Shown here one piece after another: positions 6,236-6,335 of a stretch of 6,335 bases of DNA. The stretch is from Candidatus Dormiibacterota bacterium (GTDB lineage: Bacteria > Chloroflexota > Dormibacteria > Aeolococcales > Aeolococcaceae). Under the pieces are notes generated by a model. It did not search any database. It saw nothing but the letters and a program-made list of their open reading frames with translations, and was not told where the DNA came from. The stretch covers positions 383 through 6,717 of the forward strand of contig PLDZ01000229.1 of assembly GCA_003136295.1 (NCBI GenBank). Reading direction: 5' to 3'. The first letter of the stretch is position 1. Each line of letters opens with the position of its first letter. Both the position numbers and the translations under genes were made by a program.

Positions 6236-6335
6236 GATTCGTCGTCCCTTGCCGTCGACCCTGGGCGGAGATGTTGAGCAGGATGCCCATGCCCACGAGG
6301 GTGGTCGCCAGCGAGGTGCCACCGTAGCTGATGAA
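6147..6335 (-). CDS. ftsW: FtsW septal peptidoglycan polymerase (SEDS family), C-terminal end only
   Basis: FtsW is the SEDS-family membrane glycosyltransferase that polymerises lipid II at the division septum with a class B PBP. Only the last 62 codons are in the window; the 5' part lies beyond the right edge. The first visible residues (FISYGGTSLATTLVGMGILL, then NIS) match the last transmembrane helix of SEDS proteins, where an SYGG-S motif is followed by a helix and an LLNIS ending. After about residue 28 the frame continues as a basic, Gly/Arg-rich cytoplasmic tail of about 35 residues that I do not recognise as conserved. The TGA at 6149-6147 is the first stop in this frame, so the gene overlaps murG by 89 bases. 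The order ftsW then murG is the usual dcw order. Identity is well supported by the motif and context. Whether the overlapping tail is really translated is less certain. Confidence 0.85.
   Translation of the reverse strand, partial: FISYGGTSLATTLVGMGILLNISAQGRRQGTTNRAHVDRWGGNWGSLDPGPGGRARAPKRSP
6245..6250 (-). promoter_or_regulatory. Ribosome-binding site of murG
   Basis: AAGGGA on the minus strand, 9 bases before the GTG at 6235 and inside the ftsW coding sequence. It decides the murG start over the longer upstream frame. Confidence 0.6.

Noticed and set aside
1..6335. Mobile elements, CRISPR arrays, tRNA or rRNA genes, terminators
   Set aside because: Coding is continuous on the minus strand. 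I saw no direct-repeat arrays, terminal inverted repeats, transposase-like frames, tRNA-like folds or hairpins followed by T runs.

Overview
The window is a high-GC bacterial stretch lying entirely within one tightly packed, leftward (minus-strand) operon for peptidoglycan synthesis and septation (a dcw-type cluster). Reading in the direction of transcription, from high to low coordinates, it holds: the 3' end of ftsW, then murG, a Mur ligase in the murC position, murB, a D-Ala-D-Ala ligase (ddl), an alpha/beta-hydrolase, and the first 274 codons of a MurF-like ligase with a membrane-embedded N-terminus that runs off the left edge. All six complete stop codons are TGA. Five of the six starts in the window are assigned as GTG or sit within a few bases of the upstream stop. 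No promoter, terminator, RNA gene, repeat array or mobile element was seen, and there is no gene-free stretch longer than about 30 bases.

The genes form one pathway. MurB makes UDP-MurNAc from the MurA product. The MurC-slot ligase adds the first amino acid. Ddl makes D-Ala-D-Ala, which the MurF-like enzyme would attach to the UDP-MurNAc-tripeptide. MurG converts lipid I to lipid II, and FtsW polymerises lipid II at the septum. The hydrolase has an intact catalytic triad but no known step; it lies between the two D-Ala-D-Ala enzymes and shares a 4-base GTGA overlap with the MurF-like gene.

The ftsW-murG-murC-murB-ddl order is the classical dcw order. The continuation is not: where ftsQ would be expected there is a hydrolase plus a membrane-anchored MurF-like gene. 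The MurC-slot enzyme carries Mpl-type signatures in its N-terminal and central domains but a MurC-type C-terminal domain. The ddl, hydrolase and MurF-like proteins look to me, from memory, like variants found together in Clostridia and some other Gram-positives.

The GC content, frequent GTG starts and gene order suggest a high-GC lineage such as Actinobacteriota or Chloroflexota (or a relative known mainly from metagenomes). The sequence alone does not fix the phylum. The most interesting points are the hybrid MurC/Mpl ligase, the ddl-hydrolase-membrane MurF trio, and the 89-base ftsW/murG overlap that runs through a G8 tract encoding the MurG glycine loop.
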